Of a stretch of 64,000 bases of DNA, positions 16,001-24,458 are shown piece after piece. Position 1 is the first letter of the stretch. Every line of letters starts with the position of its first letter. The notes beneath the pieces were generated by a model. That model was given only the letters and a program-made list of their open reading frames with translations. It was not told the DNA's origin and made no database searches. Location: NCBI RefSeq assembly GCF_030315685.1, contig NZ_JASXSI010000006.1:1-64000 (forward strand), given 5' to 3'. The position numbers and the translations under genes were made by a program. Source of the stretch: Gordonia sp. ABSL11-1 (GTDB lineage Bacteria > Actinomycetota > Actinomycetes > Mycobacteriales > Mycobacteriaceae).

Positions 16001-17572
16001 ATGTCCACCTCACCCGAATCGTCGTCATCGGGATCGTCCCCGTCGGACTCGTCCCAACCGACCGGCATTCCGGAGGGATGGCAGGTGGCGCCCGAGGCCG
16101 CCGCCGATTCCGCGCCCGTCTCCGCAGATCAGCGGCCGCGCCGCAGCGGCCGCCGCCAGCTCGCCGGCGTCGCGGTGATCGCCGTCCTCAGCATCGTCCT
16201 CTTCGGGATCAGCACGCTGATCTCCGGCAACAACCGCGCATCGGCACTGACCGGTCACCCGGAGGTACTGCGGCAGGGCTGCACCTGGGACAAGTCCGGC
16301 AACTACGTGCAGAACTGCAAGGTCTGGTCGAAGTCGCAGAACAAGTACGTCATCGTCCAGATCCGCGCGTCGAACGGCAGCGACAACGGGATCTATCTGC
16401 TCGACGGCATGCGCGCCGCCGAGGACCGCTCGGCCTGGACCACCGACGTCCAGGCGGCCAAGGTGTACGACGGCAGCACGGACACGACTCTGGTCATGCC
16501 GGTCGGCGGGGCGTCGTCGTTCTACACCGACTGGGACGGCGGGGCCGGCGACAAGAACACCACGATCAAGCAGGAGACGTTCCTGACCGAGGAACTCCCC
16601 GACTTCCTTGCCGCGAACTTCGGCGTGAGCAAGAACAACAACGCCATCGTCGGACTGTCGATGTCGGGCGGACCGGCGGTGACGCTTGCCGAACGTCACC
16701 CGGAGCAGTTCAAGGTCGTGCAGGCGATGTCCGGGTACTACCAGACCGACAATCCGCTCGGCGCGGCCGGCGTCTTCGCCAGCCAGACCATGGTGTCGAA
16801 CTACACCAACGGCATCCTCAACATGTGGGGCGCGCCGGGAAGCCAGCGTTGGACCGACAACGACCCGTCGAAGAACGTCAACAAGCTCGCCGAGAACGGG
16901 CAGGTCCTGATCATCTCGTCGGGCAACGGATTCCTCACGCCGAGCGAGATGTCGAAGCTGTCGCAGCAGGACCAGATCAGTGCGATCGCCCTCGAGATCC
17001 TCTCGGCCGTGTCCACCGTGTTGATGCAGCTACAGGCCGCGCAGTCCGGGGCATCGGTCATCTCGTTGCCCAACTACGGCGGTCACACCTGGGAGAACTG
17101 GGGCCGGGCGCTGTCCGACGGCAAGCCGCACGTGCTCGACGCCCTGCGCAACAACCCGCCGGTCACGCAGAAGGTCCAGCTCGTCAGCGCCGCCGGATCG
17201 CCCGATCCCGACGGCGCCACCAAGGCCACGCAGGCCGCCCTGGTCGCCGCGAAGGCGTCGCCGGTGCTCGCCTCGTCCGACCTCGCGGTCGCTTCCGGTG
17301 AGTCGTCGGCATCGACGAGTTCGGCGGAGTCGGGCACCAGCACCGAATCCGGGACCACATCCCCGGCCGCTGAGTCGAGCACGGCCGAGACTTCGGCCTC
17401 CGAGTCCCCGTCCGCCGACGACCCGATCGCACCGGACACCCCAGTCGAGGCTGTCGCCCCATCGGCCCCCGCCACGTCCGACGTCCCGACCGCGCCGGAC
17501 ACCAGGCAGTCGCTGACGGTGATCCCGAACTCGGCCTCCTCGTCGGCGCCGACGACGACCCCGACCCGCTGA
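16001..17572 (+). CDS. Antigen-85-type mycolyltransferase/esterase
   Basis: A 523-residue alpha/beta-hydrolase of the Ag85 family, which transfers mycolic acids to trehalose and arabinogalactan in the envelope. A Ser/Pro-rich N-terminus of about 50 residues precedes one membrane helix (about 55-73, LAGVAVIAVLSIVLFGI). The catalytic domain has MPVGGASSFYTDWDGG, the nucleophile in IVGLSMSGGPA near residue 223 and the histidine in GGHTWENWGRAL near residue 366. After about residue 420 comes a Ser/Thr/Glu/Pro-rich tail. Ag85 proteins of M. tuberculosis have a cleaved signal and no such tail. GGAG precedes the ATG at 16001. Confidence 0.88.
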   Translation: MSTSPESSSSGSSPSDSSQPTGIPEGWQVAPEAAADSAPVSADQRPRRSGRRQLAGVAVIAVLSIVLFGISTLISGNNRASALTGHPEVLRQGCTWDKSGNYVQNCKVWSKSQNKYVIVQIRASNGSDNGIYLLDGMRAAEDRSAWTTDVQAAKVYDGSTDTTLVMPVGGASSFYTDWDGGAGDKNTTIKQETFLTEELPDFLAANFGVSKNNNAIVGLSMSGGPAVTLAERHPEQFKVVQAMSGYYQTDNPLGAAGVFASQTMVSNYTNGILNMWGAPGSQRWTDNDPSKNVNKLAENGQVLIISSGNGFLTPSEMSKLSQQDQISAIALEILSAVSTVLMQLQAAQSGASVISLPNYGGHTWENWGRALSDGKPHVLDALRNNPPVTQKVQLVSAAGSPDPDGATKATQAALVAAKASPVLASSDLAVASGESSASTSSAESGTSTESGTTSPAAESSTAETSASESPSADDPIAPDTPVEAVAPSAPATSDVPTAPDTRQSLTVIPNSASSSAPTTTPTR

Positions 17573-17591
17573 CCCTCCCGACCGAACGGTT

Positions 17592-17625
17592 GCCGGCCTG
17601 TCGGATTCGCTTCCCTCAGGCCGGC
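17592..17625. terminator. Hairpin between convergent genes
   Basis: GCCGGCCTG (17592-17600) and CAGGCCGGC (17617-17625) form a perfect 9-bp stem with a 16-base loop. The right arm overlaps the stop codon of the monoacylglycerol lipase gene. It probably ends transcription of the mycolyltransferase from the left, and perhaps of the lipase gene from the right. Confidence 0.6.
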
Positions 17626-18458
17626 ATCCGCTTGTCCAGCCAGTCGATCACGTCCGTGAGGACGCGGTCCCGTTCAGGTTCGTTGAAGATCTCGTGATAC
17701 AGCCCGTCGTAGATGGCGAGCGTCTTGTCCTCCGACGATGCGAGGCGGTCCACCAGCTCGCTGCCGGCGGGGCTGGTGAGCGTGTCGTCGCCTCCGTGCA
17801 TGACCAGCAACGGCAGATGCATCGACGGCAGTCGTCGCGGGAACGACTGCATCGTCGAGATCATCGCCGCACCGAGGTCGGCGGGGATCTTGGCCCGGGT
17901 CACCAGTGGATCGGCGTTGTAGTCGGCGACGACCTTGGCATCCCGCGAGATATTCGACGAGTCGAGAGCTGTCGTCGGCAGTCCCGGCGCGACGCGCGCC
18001 AGCAACGGCGCGAGTCTGATCGCGATCGGTGACAGATCGTCACCCGGCATCACCGCCGCCCCGGACAGGATCAGGCAGGCGAGTCGGTCCTGATGGTCCA
18101 GTGCGTAGTCGAGTGCGATGCAGCCACCCATGCTGTGTCCGATGAGGATCGACGGCGCGTCGTCGAGCGCCGTCTCGTCGATCACCGTCCCGAGGTCGTC
18201 GGTGAACTGCGAGAACCGTTGCACGCGTATTCGTTTGCCGCCGGATCGACCGTGGCCCAGGTGATCGGGAACGGCAACCTGATAGCCGGCGTCGACGAGA
18301 CGTTCGACGACGTGGGTGTAGCGGCGGCCATGTTCGCCGAGGCCGTGCGCGATGACCACCGCTGCGCGCGGTGAGCGGTCCGGGCGGCTCAGGTCGTAGG
18401 TGATGGTCTCGCCGTGGCGTCCGCGAAAGGTGCGTTCTTCAGCTGTCATGTCGGTCAT
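17616..18458 (-). CDS. Monoacylglycerol lipase (Rv0183-like)
   Basis: A 280-residue serine lipase. Motifs closely follow Rv0183 of M. tuberculosis (279 residues), a monoacylglycerol lipase: VIAHGLGEHGRRYTHV near residue 36, DHLGHGRSGGKRI, ILIGHSMGGCIALDYA with the nucleophile near residue 109, MHGGDDTLT with the acid, and YDGLYHEIFNEPERD with the histidine near 256. It releases fatty acid and glycerol from monoacylglycerols. The start at 18458 has a second ATG three codons in. It lies just downstream of the coiled-coil gene that ends at 18473, so the two are likely one transcript. Confidence 0.92.
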   Translation of the reverse strand: MTDMTAEERTFRGRHGETITYDLSRPDRSPRAAVVIAHGLGEHGRRYTHVVERLVDAGYQVAVPDHLGHGRSGGKRIRVQRFSQFTDDLGTVIDETALDDAPSILIGHSMGGCIALDYALDHQDRLACLILSGAAVMPGDDLSPIAIRLAPLLARVAPGLPTTALDSSNISRDAKVVADYNADPLVTRAKIPADLGAAMISTMQSFPRRLPSMHLPLLVMHGGDDTLTSPAGSELVDRLASSEDKTLAIYDGLYHEIFNEPERDRVLTDVIDWLDKRMPA

Positions 18459-18472
18459 TGTGTCCCTTCTGC

Positions 18473-18880
18473 TCAGCTGATGAAGCCGAGTCGGGACGCA
18501 AGGCCACGACCTGCCGACTCGATCGCGCCGAGCGGTCGCATCGCGACCTCGCCGATACCGACGAGCGCCTCGACCCGGCTGACGACACGTTCGAGCCGGC
18601 CGACGACGTCGCCCATCGCCACAACCGTGGAGTCCACCTGATCGAGGGTTCCGGACAGGCGCGACAGCGTGCTGTCGAGAGTGTCGATCGCACCGTCGAG
18701 CCCACCGATCGTCTTGTTCATGTCTACGAGCACCTCGCCCAGGTCGGACAGAATGCCCTCGACCTGATCGACGGTGACGTCGGCGTTCAAGGCAGCCTGG
18801 GCGAGCTTCCTGAACCGTTGCCGCTCCTGCGGCCGCTCGTCGCTGCCGGTCCCCCGATTGTCGATACCTTTGTCGGCCAT
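18473..18880 (-). CDS. Coiled-coil protein of unknown function
   Basis: A 135-residue protein. From about residue 30 to 110 it is a long heptad series of Leu/Val and Asp/Thr (VDQVEGILSDLG, LDGAIDTLDSTL, LDQVDSTVVAMGD), so a coiled-coil dimer or oligomer is very likely. A short hydrophobic C-terminus (SRLGFIS) ends it. I recognise no enzyme motif. The ATG at 18880 was chosen; the longer frame to 18985 has poor composition. It lies 14 bp upstream of the monoacylglycerol lipase gene and is probably in the same transcript. Confidence 0.7.
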   Translation of the reverse strand: MADKGIDNRGTGSDERPQERQRFRKLAQAALNADVTVDQVEGILSDLGEVLVDMNKTIGGLDGAIDTLDSTLSRLSGTLDQVDSTVVAMGDVVGRLERVVSRVEALVGIGEVAMRPLGAIESAGRGLASRLGFIS

Positions 18881-18984
18881 GCCGTGATTATCCACAGCGG
18901 GTGACGCTCCTGGCGGACGATCGAGGGGACCTCCCTGACGGAGGAGTCGGAATATCGGCGACCCACCGAGACGTTCCCTCCACA

Positions 18985-19002
18985 TAGCTCAAAATTGAGC
19001 TA
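18985..19002. promoter_or_regulatory. Perfect palindrome, probable MarR operator
   Basis: TAGCTCAA at 18985-18992 and TTGAGCTA at 18995-19002 form a perfect inverted repeat with a two-base centre. It lies 19-36 bp upstream of the first pirin gene, where it would cover the promoter. The size fits a MarR-family dimer, and the operon encodes one. Confidence 0.7.
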
Positions 19003-19020
19003 CTTCGAGAGGAGCTCACC

Positions 19021-19992
19021 ATGCCCGCCGTCACCGCTGACACGTTGACCCTGCCCCGCCTGGCCTCGCCCGCACCCACGGATGTCGAGCGGCCGGTGCG
19101 ATCGATCACCACCGGGCCGCGAGGATATGAGGGCGAAGGCTTCCCCGTCGTCCGCGCATTCGCCGGGGTGTCGGCCGCCGATCTCGATCCGTTCGTCCAC
19201 ATGGACCAGATGGGTGAGGTCGAGTACGAGCCGGGCGAACCGAAGGGGACGTCGTGGCATCCCCACCGCGGCTTCGAGACGGTCACCTACATGATCGACG
19301 GCCGGTTCCAACATCAGGACTCGACCGGCGGCGGTGGCCTCATCGAGAACGGAGCAACGCAATGGATGACCGCAGGCGCCGGGATTCTGCACATCGAGAC
19401 CCCACCGGCTGAACTGGTCGACTCCGGCGGTCTGTTCCACGGCATTCAACTGTGGGTCAATCTTCCGGCCGCGGACAAGTTCTTGACCCCGAAGTATCAG
19501 AACCTCGAGGGCGCTCAGACCGCGCTGCTGACCTCAGAGGATGCCGGATCGTTGATCCGAGTCGTCGCGGGTGACGTCGGCGGCCACAGCGGACCCGGTG
19601 CGACACACACGCCGATCACGTTCGCGCACGCGACCGTTGAGCCGGGAGCTCGGCTGTCGATGCCGTGGCAGCCCGACTTCAACGCGCTGGTGTACGTCTT
19701 GTCGGGTCGCGGGACCGTCGGGGCGGAGCAACGACCGATCCACCAGGGGCAGCTCGCGCTGTTCGGCGCCGGGGATCGGATCACGGTGTCCGCCGACGAG
19801 GCCCAGGACGCCAACCGTCCGGCACTCGAGGTGCTCGTGCTGGGCGGACGACCCATCCGCGAACCGGTTGTCCAATACGGGCCGTTCGTGATGAACACAC
19901 GCCAGCAACTCATCGAGGCGATGGAGGACTTCCGAGCGGGACGGCTCGGGGTCGTCCCCGCCGACGCCTTGATACCGCACACCTCACGATGA
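19021..19992 (+). CDS. Pirin family protein (first copy)
   Basis: A 323-residue bicupin. The metal-site motif HPHRGFETVTYMIDG lies near residue 80 and GILHIETP near residue 122; together they give the His-His-His-Glu set of pirins. A second cupin domain follows from about residue 190. Bacterial pirins can have quercetin 2,3-dioxygenase activity or regulatory roles, and here the role is open. GAGAGGAG precedes the ATG at 19021. Its stop overlaps the ATG of the marR gene (ATGA), so the operon is translationally coupled. Confidence 0.9.
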   Translation: MPAVTADTLTLPRLASPAPTDVERPVRSITTGPRGYEGEGFPVVRAFAGVSAADLDPFVHMDQMGEVEYEPGEPKGTSWHPHRGFETVTYMIDGRFQHQDSTGGGGLIENGATQWMTAGAGILHIETPPAELVDSGGLFHGIQLWVNLPAADKFLTPKYQNLEGAQTALLTSEDAGSLIRVVAGDVGGHSGPGATHTPITFAHATVEPGARLSMPWQPDFNALVYVLSGRGTVGAEQRPIHQGQLALFGAGDRITVSADEAQDANRPALEVLVLGGRPIREPVVQYGPFVMNTRQQLIEAMEDFRAGRLGVVPADALIPHTSR

Positions 19993-20456
19993 GCCGCTCT
20001 GCCGCCCAACGGGATCCGCGGCGTGCAGCATGGCAGGTCTTCATCGAGACCAGCGCGCGGTTGCAGACGATGCTCGACGACGATCTCAAGGCGGGCTCGG
20101 GCATGTCGCTGGCGGACTATCAGGTGCTGATGTTGCTGCACGACGCACCGGATCGCCGCCTGCGCATGCGCGATCTGTCTGACCGTCTGGTGTTCTCGAC
20201 GTCGCGTCTGTCGTATCAGATCGACACCCTTGTCCGCCGCGACTGGCTGCGCCGGGAGCGTGCGGACGAGGATCGGCGTGGCAGCTACGCGGTCCTCACT
20301 GCGGCCGGGGCCACCGCCTTCCGTACGGCAGCCCGCGATCATGCGCGGTGCGTCGACGAGTTGTTCGTGGACGCGATCTCCGACGCCGACGGCCGGGCCC
20401 TGCTCGACATCATGACCCGCCTGTCCGACCGCCTCACCGATGCGAGAGCACACTGA
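19989..20456 (+). CDS. MarR family transcriptional regulator
   Basis: A 155-residue winged-helix repressor. The recognition region reads LRMRDLSDRLVFSTSRLSYQ near residue 57, followed by VRRDWLRRERADEDRRGSYA with the D-R-R-G wing typical of MarR. Such proteins release DNA when they bind small phenolic ligands or are oxidised. It overlaps the pirin gene before it by four bases, and its stop shares one base with the next start. The palindrome at 18985-19002 is the likely site of autoregulation of the whole unit. Confidence 0.92.
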   Translation: MSRSAAQRDPRRAAWQVFIETSARLQTMLDDDLKAGSGMSLADYQVLMLLHDAPDRRLRMRDLSDRLVFSTSRLSYQIDTLVRRDWLRRERADEDRRGSYAVLTAAGATAFRTAARDHARCVDELFVDAISDADGRALLDIMTRLSDRLTDARAH

Positions 20457-21193
20457 TGACACCACAACTGATCCGCGGGACGCAGCGACACCACTGGCGC
20501 AACGAGTGGCTCGAGTCGTGGCAGTCGTTCCCCGCGACCGGAAACTTCGATCTGTCAGCGAATGCGCACGGAGTCCTGCTCGTGCACAACGACGATCGGG
20601 TCGACGCCGGCGAGGGTCTCGACATGCATCACCATCACGACGCGGAGATCGTGACCTGGGTCTTGGAGGGCACGCTGCATCATCGGGATTCGAGAGGTCA
20701 TCGCGGCACCCTCGGTCCCGGTGTGATCCAGCGGATGTCGGCGGGGCGCGGCATCACCCACGCCGAGGGAAACGCATCATCACGGCGCGACGGTGGGCCA
20801 CTCCGGGTGGTGCAGATGTGGATCGCGCCGGATCGCCCCGGCGGCGAACCCGGTTACGCAGAGCACGATTTCACCGAGGAGCTGTCCGGCGGCACACCGG
20901 TCGTCGTCGTGTCCGGCCTGGCGCGTGATGCCGAGACCGCCGCGGTTCCACTCGAGAGCAGCCACGCCGCACTGCATGTCGCACGTCTTCGCAACGGCCA
21001 GGAGGCGCAGCTTCCGGGATCACCGTTCGGGCACCTGTACGTGGCTTCCGGTGAGGTCGTCGTCGACGGGGTGGGCCCCCTGGAACAGGGTGACGCGGTT
21101 CGTCTGACCGATTCGGATGGAGTCCGGCTGGCCGGGGGCGCGGAGGCCGAGATCCTGTACTGGGAGATGCACGCGTCGTTCGAACTCCGCTGA
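20456..21193 (+). CDS. Pirin family protein (second copy, YhaK type)
   Basis: A 245-residue bicupin of the shorter YhaK-like pirin type. Metal-site motifs are MHHHHDAEIVTWVLEG near residue 58 and RGITHAEGN near residue 99. The second cupin is smaller and less conserved, with FGHLYVASGEVVVDG. It differs clearly from the pirin three kilobases earlier in length and order of motifs, so this is not a recent duplication. The start overlaps the marR stop by one base (TGATG). Confidence 0.88.
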   Translation: MTPQLIRGTQRHHWRNEWLESWQSFPATGNFDLSANAHGVLLVHNDDRVDAGEGLDMHHHHDAEIVTWVLEGTLHHRDSRGHRGTLGPGVIQRMSAGRGITHAEGNASSRRDGGPLRVVQMWIAPDRPGGEPGYAEHDFTEELSGGTPVVVVSGLARDAETAAVPLESSHAALHVARLRNGQEAQLPGSPFGHLYVASGEVVVDGVGPLEQGDAVRLTDSDGVRLAGGAEAEILYWEMHASFELR

Positions 21194-21196
21194 CGC

Positions 21197-21718
21197 TCAC
21201 CGACGTCGCGCCCGGACCGCCGCGCGTTTGGCACGCGCGCAGCGCAGGAGATACAGCGGCGACGGAGGCACCCAGCCGAGTTGTTCGCCCATTCCGAGAT
21301 CATCACGATTGGCCCAGTGCTCGATGCACAATCCGTCACTCATGCGGAACCAATGGGACTGGGTGATCTCGAACGTTCTGCCGGTGGGCGCGAACACCTG
21401 TTTCACGTCCCCACCGTCGTCATAGACGACGAACGCCCCGGTGTGCGTCCCGGACATCGTCGTGTGAATGACGACGATGTCCCCGGCGGCAACCACCTCC
21501 TGCACGTCGTGGCGCAGACCGGTGAACGCGGACCGTAACCACTCGGCAGTCGCCCACGCAGCGTCCGGACCCACACCCCGACAGTCCGGGGGTTCGACGG
21601 CCGCCTCCCGGTTGACCATCTCCGGGTGCGTGACCTCGTCGAACTCGGTGCGCGTTCCGGCGCCCATGATGGTCACCGCACGAACAGCCACATCGATCAG
21701 ATCGGTTGACCGGCCCAT
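21197..21718 (-). CDS. SnoaL-like ester-cyclase family protein
   Basis: A 173-residue alpha+beta-barrel protein of the SnoaL/NTF2 type, with DIVVIHTTMSGTHTGAFVVY, GRTFEITQSHWFRMSDGLC and EHWANRDDLGMGEQLGW as the conserved second half. Family members are ester cyclases or have no known activity. It is divergent from the TetR gene that starts at 21781, with a dyad between them, so TetR probably controls it. It ends three bases from the convergent pirin stop. Confidence 0.78.
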   Translation of the reverse strand: MGRSTDLIDVAVRAVTIMGAGTRTEFDEVTHPEMVNREAAVEPPDCRGVGPDAAWATAEWLRSAFTGLRHDVQEVVAAGDIVVIHTTMSGTHTGAFVVYDDGGDVKQVFAPTGRTFEITQSHWFRMSDGLCIEHWANRDDLGMGEQLGWVPPSPLYLLRCARAKRAAVRARRR

Positions 21719-21750
21719 CGCGACCTCCGAAGACTTTCATTCCAGTTAGT

Positions 21751-21779
21751 CTGTACTGAAAATCGAGTATTCATTACAG
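21751..21779. promoter_or_regulatory. TetR operator dyad between divergent genes
   Basis: CTGTACTGAA (21751-21760) and TTCATTACAG (21770-21779) match as an inverted repeat at nine of ten positions, with a nine-base centre. The dyad lies 1 bp before the tetR start and 32 bp before the divergent SnoaL-like gene. It is in an A+T-rich patch that should hold both promoters. Confidence 0.65.
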
Positions 21780-21780
21780 G

Positions 21781-22419
21781 GTGACTGGAGTCAATAGGCA
21801 GCGCGGATACGATGCGACCGGCCGACGGGATCGTGCCCGACAGCGTCGCCGCGAGATCGTGCTCGTGGCGACCCGGATGTTCGAACGCCACGGGTACTCC
21901 GTGACCATTGCCGACATCGCTGCCGACGCGGGAGTCTCCCCGGAGACGATCTACAAGTCGTTCGGGGGCAAGGCGGGCCTGCTCAAGGTGGCGTACGACC
22001 AGGCACTGGCCGGCGACGACGAGCCCGTCGCCGTCGCGGACCGCCCGGAGTCACGGGCGATCGACGACGAGCCCGACATCCGCACCAAGCTCGAGATGTA
22101 CGCCGCGGTGGCCGCCGCGCGTAGCGATAGGGCGGGTCGACTCACGCTCGTCATCCGTGACGGAGCCCGCTCCGACGACGCTCTGGCCGCGTTGTGGGCC
22201 CAGACACTCGAGCAACGGCTACGTGGGATGACCATGCTGGCCACCCATCTCGCGGAGGCCGGCGGCCTCCGGCGTGCGCTCTCAGTGGAGGAGGCCCGGG
22301 ACAGCCTGTGGACGTTGATCTCTCCCGAGATCTACGAGTTGCTCGTGGTGCAGCGCGGATGGTCGAAAGAGCGATATCGCGACTGGATCACGCGGGCGAT
22401 GATCGCCGAACTCACCTGA
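21781..22419 (+). CDS. TetR family transcriptional regulator
   Basis: A 212-residue regulator. The N-terminal helix-turn-helix is at about residues 25-70, with REIVLVATRMFERHGYSVTI and VSPETIYKSFGGKAGLLKVA. The ligand-binding helical domain has no recognisable specificity. The GTG start at 21781 abuts the dyad at 21751-21779, which fits autorepression and control of the divergent SnoaL-like gene. Its last eight bases overlap the end of the convergent LLM gene. Confidence 0.88.
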   Translation: MTGVNRQRGYDATGRRDRARQRRREIVLVATRMFERHGYSVTIADIAADAGVSPETIYKSFGGKAGLLKVAYDQALAGDDEPVAVADRPESRAIDDEPDIRTKLEMYAAVAAARSDRAGRLTLVIRDGARSDDALAALWAQTLEQRLRGMTMLATHLAEAGGLRRALSVEEARDSLWTLISPEIYELLVVQRGWSKERYRDWITRAMIAELT

Positions 22420-23353
22420 CGAGCTGTGGGGCAACCTCTTTCGCGACCAGTTCGAGGTGATCGAGATCGGTCAGGTCGAGGGTCTGCAGGTAGATGCGGC
22501 TGATCCCGGCCTCGCGATAGCGTTCGATGGTCTCGACGACCTCGTCGGGCGTGCCGGCCGCACCGTTCTCGCGCAGTTCGCCGACGTCGCGACCGATGGC
22601 GTCCGCGCGCCGTGCGAGTTCCGATTCGTCTCGTCCGCAACACAAGACGAGGGCTGCCGAGTAGGTCATCGTCTCCGGTCGACGCCCGGCTTTCGCGCAC
22701 GCCGCACGGACGCGTCCGATCTGCTCGGCCGCGGTGTCTGCAGGCACGAACGCGCAGTTGAATTCGTCGGCGAAACGGGCGGCGAGCGCCGGGGTCCGCT
22801 TCTTCCCGGCACCGCCCACGATGATCGGCGGACGAGGTGATTGCGCCGGCTTGGGCAGTGCAGGCGAGTCGGTGAGCCGATAGTGGGCGCCCTGATGATC
22901 GAACCGGCGTCCCTCCGGCGTGCCCCAGAGCCCGGTGATGATCTCGAAGGACTCCTCGAGCCGGTCGAACCGCTCCCCCAGCGGCGGGAACGGAATCCCA
23001 TATGCAGAGTGTTCGCCCTCGAACCAGCCCGCGCCGAGTCCCAATTCGACGCGGCCACCGCTCATCTGGTCGACCTGGGCGACCGAGATCGCCAGCGGTC
23101 CCGGGTGACGGAAGGTCGCCGACGTCACGAGCGTGCCCAGCCGGATCCTCGAGGTCTCGCGGGCCAGTCCGGCCAGTGTGAGCCATGCGTCGGTCGGCCC
23201 GGGCAGTCCCTCGGCATTCATGGCGAGGTAGTGGTCGGAGCGGAAGAACGCGTCGAAGCCGAGGTCCTCGGTGGTTCGTGCCACGCGGAGCAGGTCGTCG
23301 TAGGTCGCGCCTTGCTGGGGTTCGGTGAAGATGCGGAGGTCCACCTGAGCCAA
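22412..23353 (-). CDS. LLM-class F420-dependent oxidoreductase
   Basis: A 313-residue TIM-barrel protein of the luciferase-like family. It opens with DLRIFTEPQQGATYDDLLRV and has GFDAFFRSDHYL, TLVTSATFRHPGPLAISVAQ, DQMSGGRVELGLGAGWFEGE and PIIVGGAGKKRTPALAARFA. These features match TIGR03560-like actinobacterial F420-dependent members that reduce or oxidise diverse small molecules. Use of F420 rather than FMN is inferred from subfamily style. It overlaps the tetR end by eight bases. Confidence 0.85.
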   Translation of the reverse strand: MAQVDLRIFTEPQQGATYDDLLRVARTTEDLGFDAFFRSDHYLAMNAEGLPGPTDAWLTLAGLARETSRIRLGTLVTSATFRHPGPLAISVAQVDQMSGGRVELGLGAGWFEGEHSAYGIPFPPLGERFDRLEESFEIITGLWGTPEGRRFDHQGAHYRLTDSPALPKPAQSPRPPIIVGGAGKKRTPALAARFADEFNCAFVPADTAAEQIGRVRAACAKAGRRPETMTYSAALVLCCGRDESELARRADAIGRDVGELRENGAAGTPDEVVETIERYREAGISRIYLQTLDLTDLDHLELVAKEVAPQLVR

Positions 23354-23387
23354 CGTACCGGGTGACCCGGCACGGCGACCGATGCGG

Positions 23388-24347
23388 TCAGGGCGCCAGC
23401 GACGTCTCGTCGGTCGTCGACAGGGTCAGGACCGCCTCGACGATACTGTCGCGCCGCTCGATCTCGGCCTCCAGACCGCGCAGACGTGTCGCGAGATCGT
23501 GCTCGGCGAGATCGCCGACGATGTCGACGGCGGCGACGAGGTAGTACCGGCTGGGCCCGACGTACTCGGCATGCAGATAGGTGACGCGATCGATGTCCGG
23601 GTGATCGAGAAGTGCACGCAGGATCTGCGAGCGTGTGGCCGGCATGGCCGACTGACCGAGCAGGAACTCGCCGTTGCGTTTGATGAGGAACACTGCGATG
23701 AATCCCAGCAGGATGCCCACCAGGATCGAGCCGATGGCATCCCAGACCGCGTTGCCGGTGATCTGGTGCAGTGCCATGCCCATCGCGGCGATCGCCAGAC
23801 CGATGAGGGCTGCGGAGTCCTCGGCGAACACGGCGCGCAGCGTGGTGTTCGAGGTCCGGTTCACGAACCGCAGCGGGTGCATCGAGAACCGCTCACCACC
23901 CGCGGTCGCCTGCCGGACCGACTGCAGGAACGAGACGGCCTCCAGCACCGCGGAGATCGCCAGGACGACGTACCCGACCAGATAGTTGCTCTCGGCCTCC
24001 GGTTCGGTCAGCGCCGAGATGCCGTGCATCACCGAGACGACAGCACCGACCGTGAACAGCCCGAACGCCGCGAACATGGACCAGATGTACGTCTCGCGTC
24101 CGTAACCGAACGGGTGCCGCCGATCCCGCCCACGGCTACCGCGACGTTCGGCGATCAACAGGAAGACCTCGTTGCCCGCATCCGCCCAGCTGTGCGCAGA
24201 CTCTGCGACCATCGACGCCGATCCGGTCAGAGCCGCGGCGATGGTCTTCGCCACGGCGACGAGAACATTCATCGAGAACGCGATGATGACCGTGGTCATC
24301 GACTCGCTCGGTGCGTCGGTGTCGGTCGACGGCTGACTCGTGGTCAT
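23388..24347 (-). CDS. Cation diffusion facilitator transporter
   Basis: A 319-residue divalent metal exporter of the CDF family. Six hydrophobic segments are visible. The metal-site motif in helix 2 is AESAHSWADAGNE (His and Asp), and the helix-5 counterpart is AVFAEDSAALIGL. The cytoplasmic C-terminal domain, from about residue 215, has the usual beta-alpha-beta pattern (RSQILRALLDHPDIDRVTYL). Likely ions are Zn, Mn or Fe. It is preceded by a short region divergent to the small secreted protein. Confidence 0.88.
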   Translation of the reverse strand: MTTSQPSTDTDAPSESMTTVIIAFSMNVLVAVAKTIAAALTGSASMVAESAHSWADAGNEVFLLIAERRGSRGRDRRHPFGYGRETYIWSMFAAFGLFTVGAVVSVMHGISALTEPEAESNYLVGYVVLAISAVLEAVSFLQSVRQATAGGERFSMHPLRFVNRTSNTTLRAVFAEDSAALIGLAIAAMGMALHQITGNAVWDAIGSILVGILLGFIAVFLIKRNGEFLLGQSAMPATRSQILRALLDHPDIDRVTYLHAEYVGPSRYYLVAAVDIVGDLAEHDLATRLRGLEAEIERRDSIVEAVLTLSTTDETSLAP

Positions 24348-24458
24348 CGCTCGATCGTCTCACGCGTGCGGGGACGCGATGATCCGGCGGGAAGGCAATC
24401 CACAGTCGGTTCCGCTCCGAACTCCCGGGTACGCAACCAGCGACCCAAGGAGATCATC

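Noticed and set aside
23382-24458. A 497-residue protein ending at 24875
   Set aside because: The first 359 codons are antisense to the cation diffusion facilitator gene. The true gene starts at 24459 with a ribosome-binding site and signal peptide.
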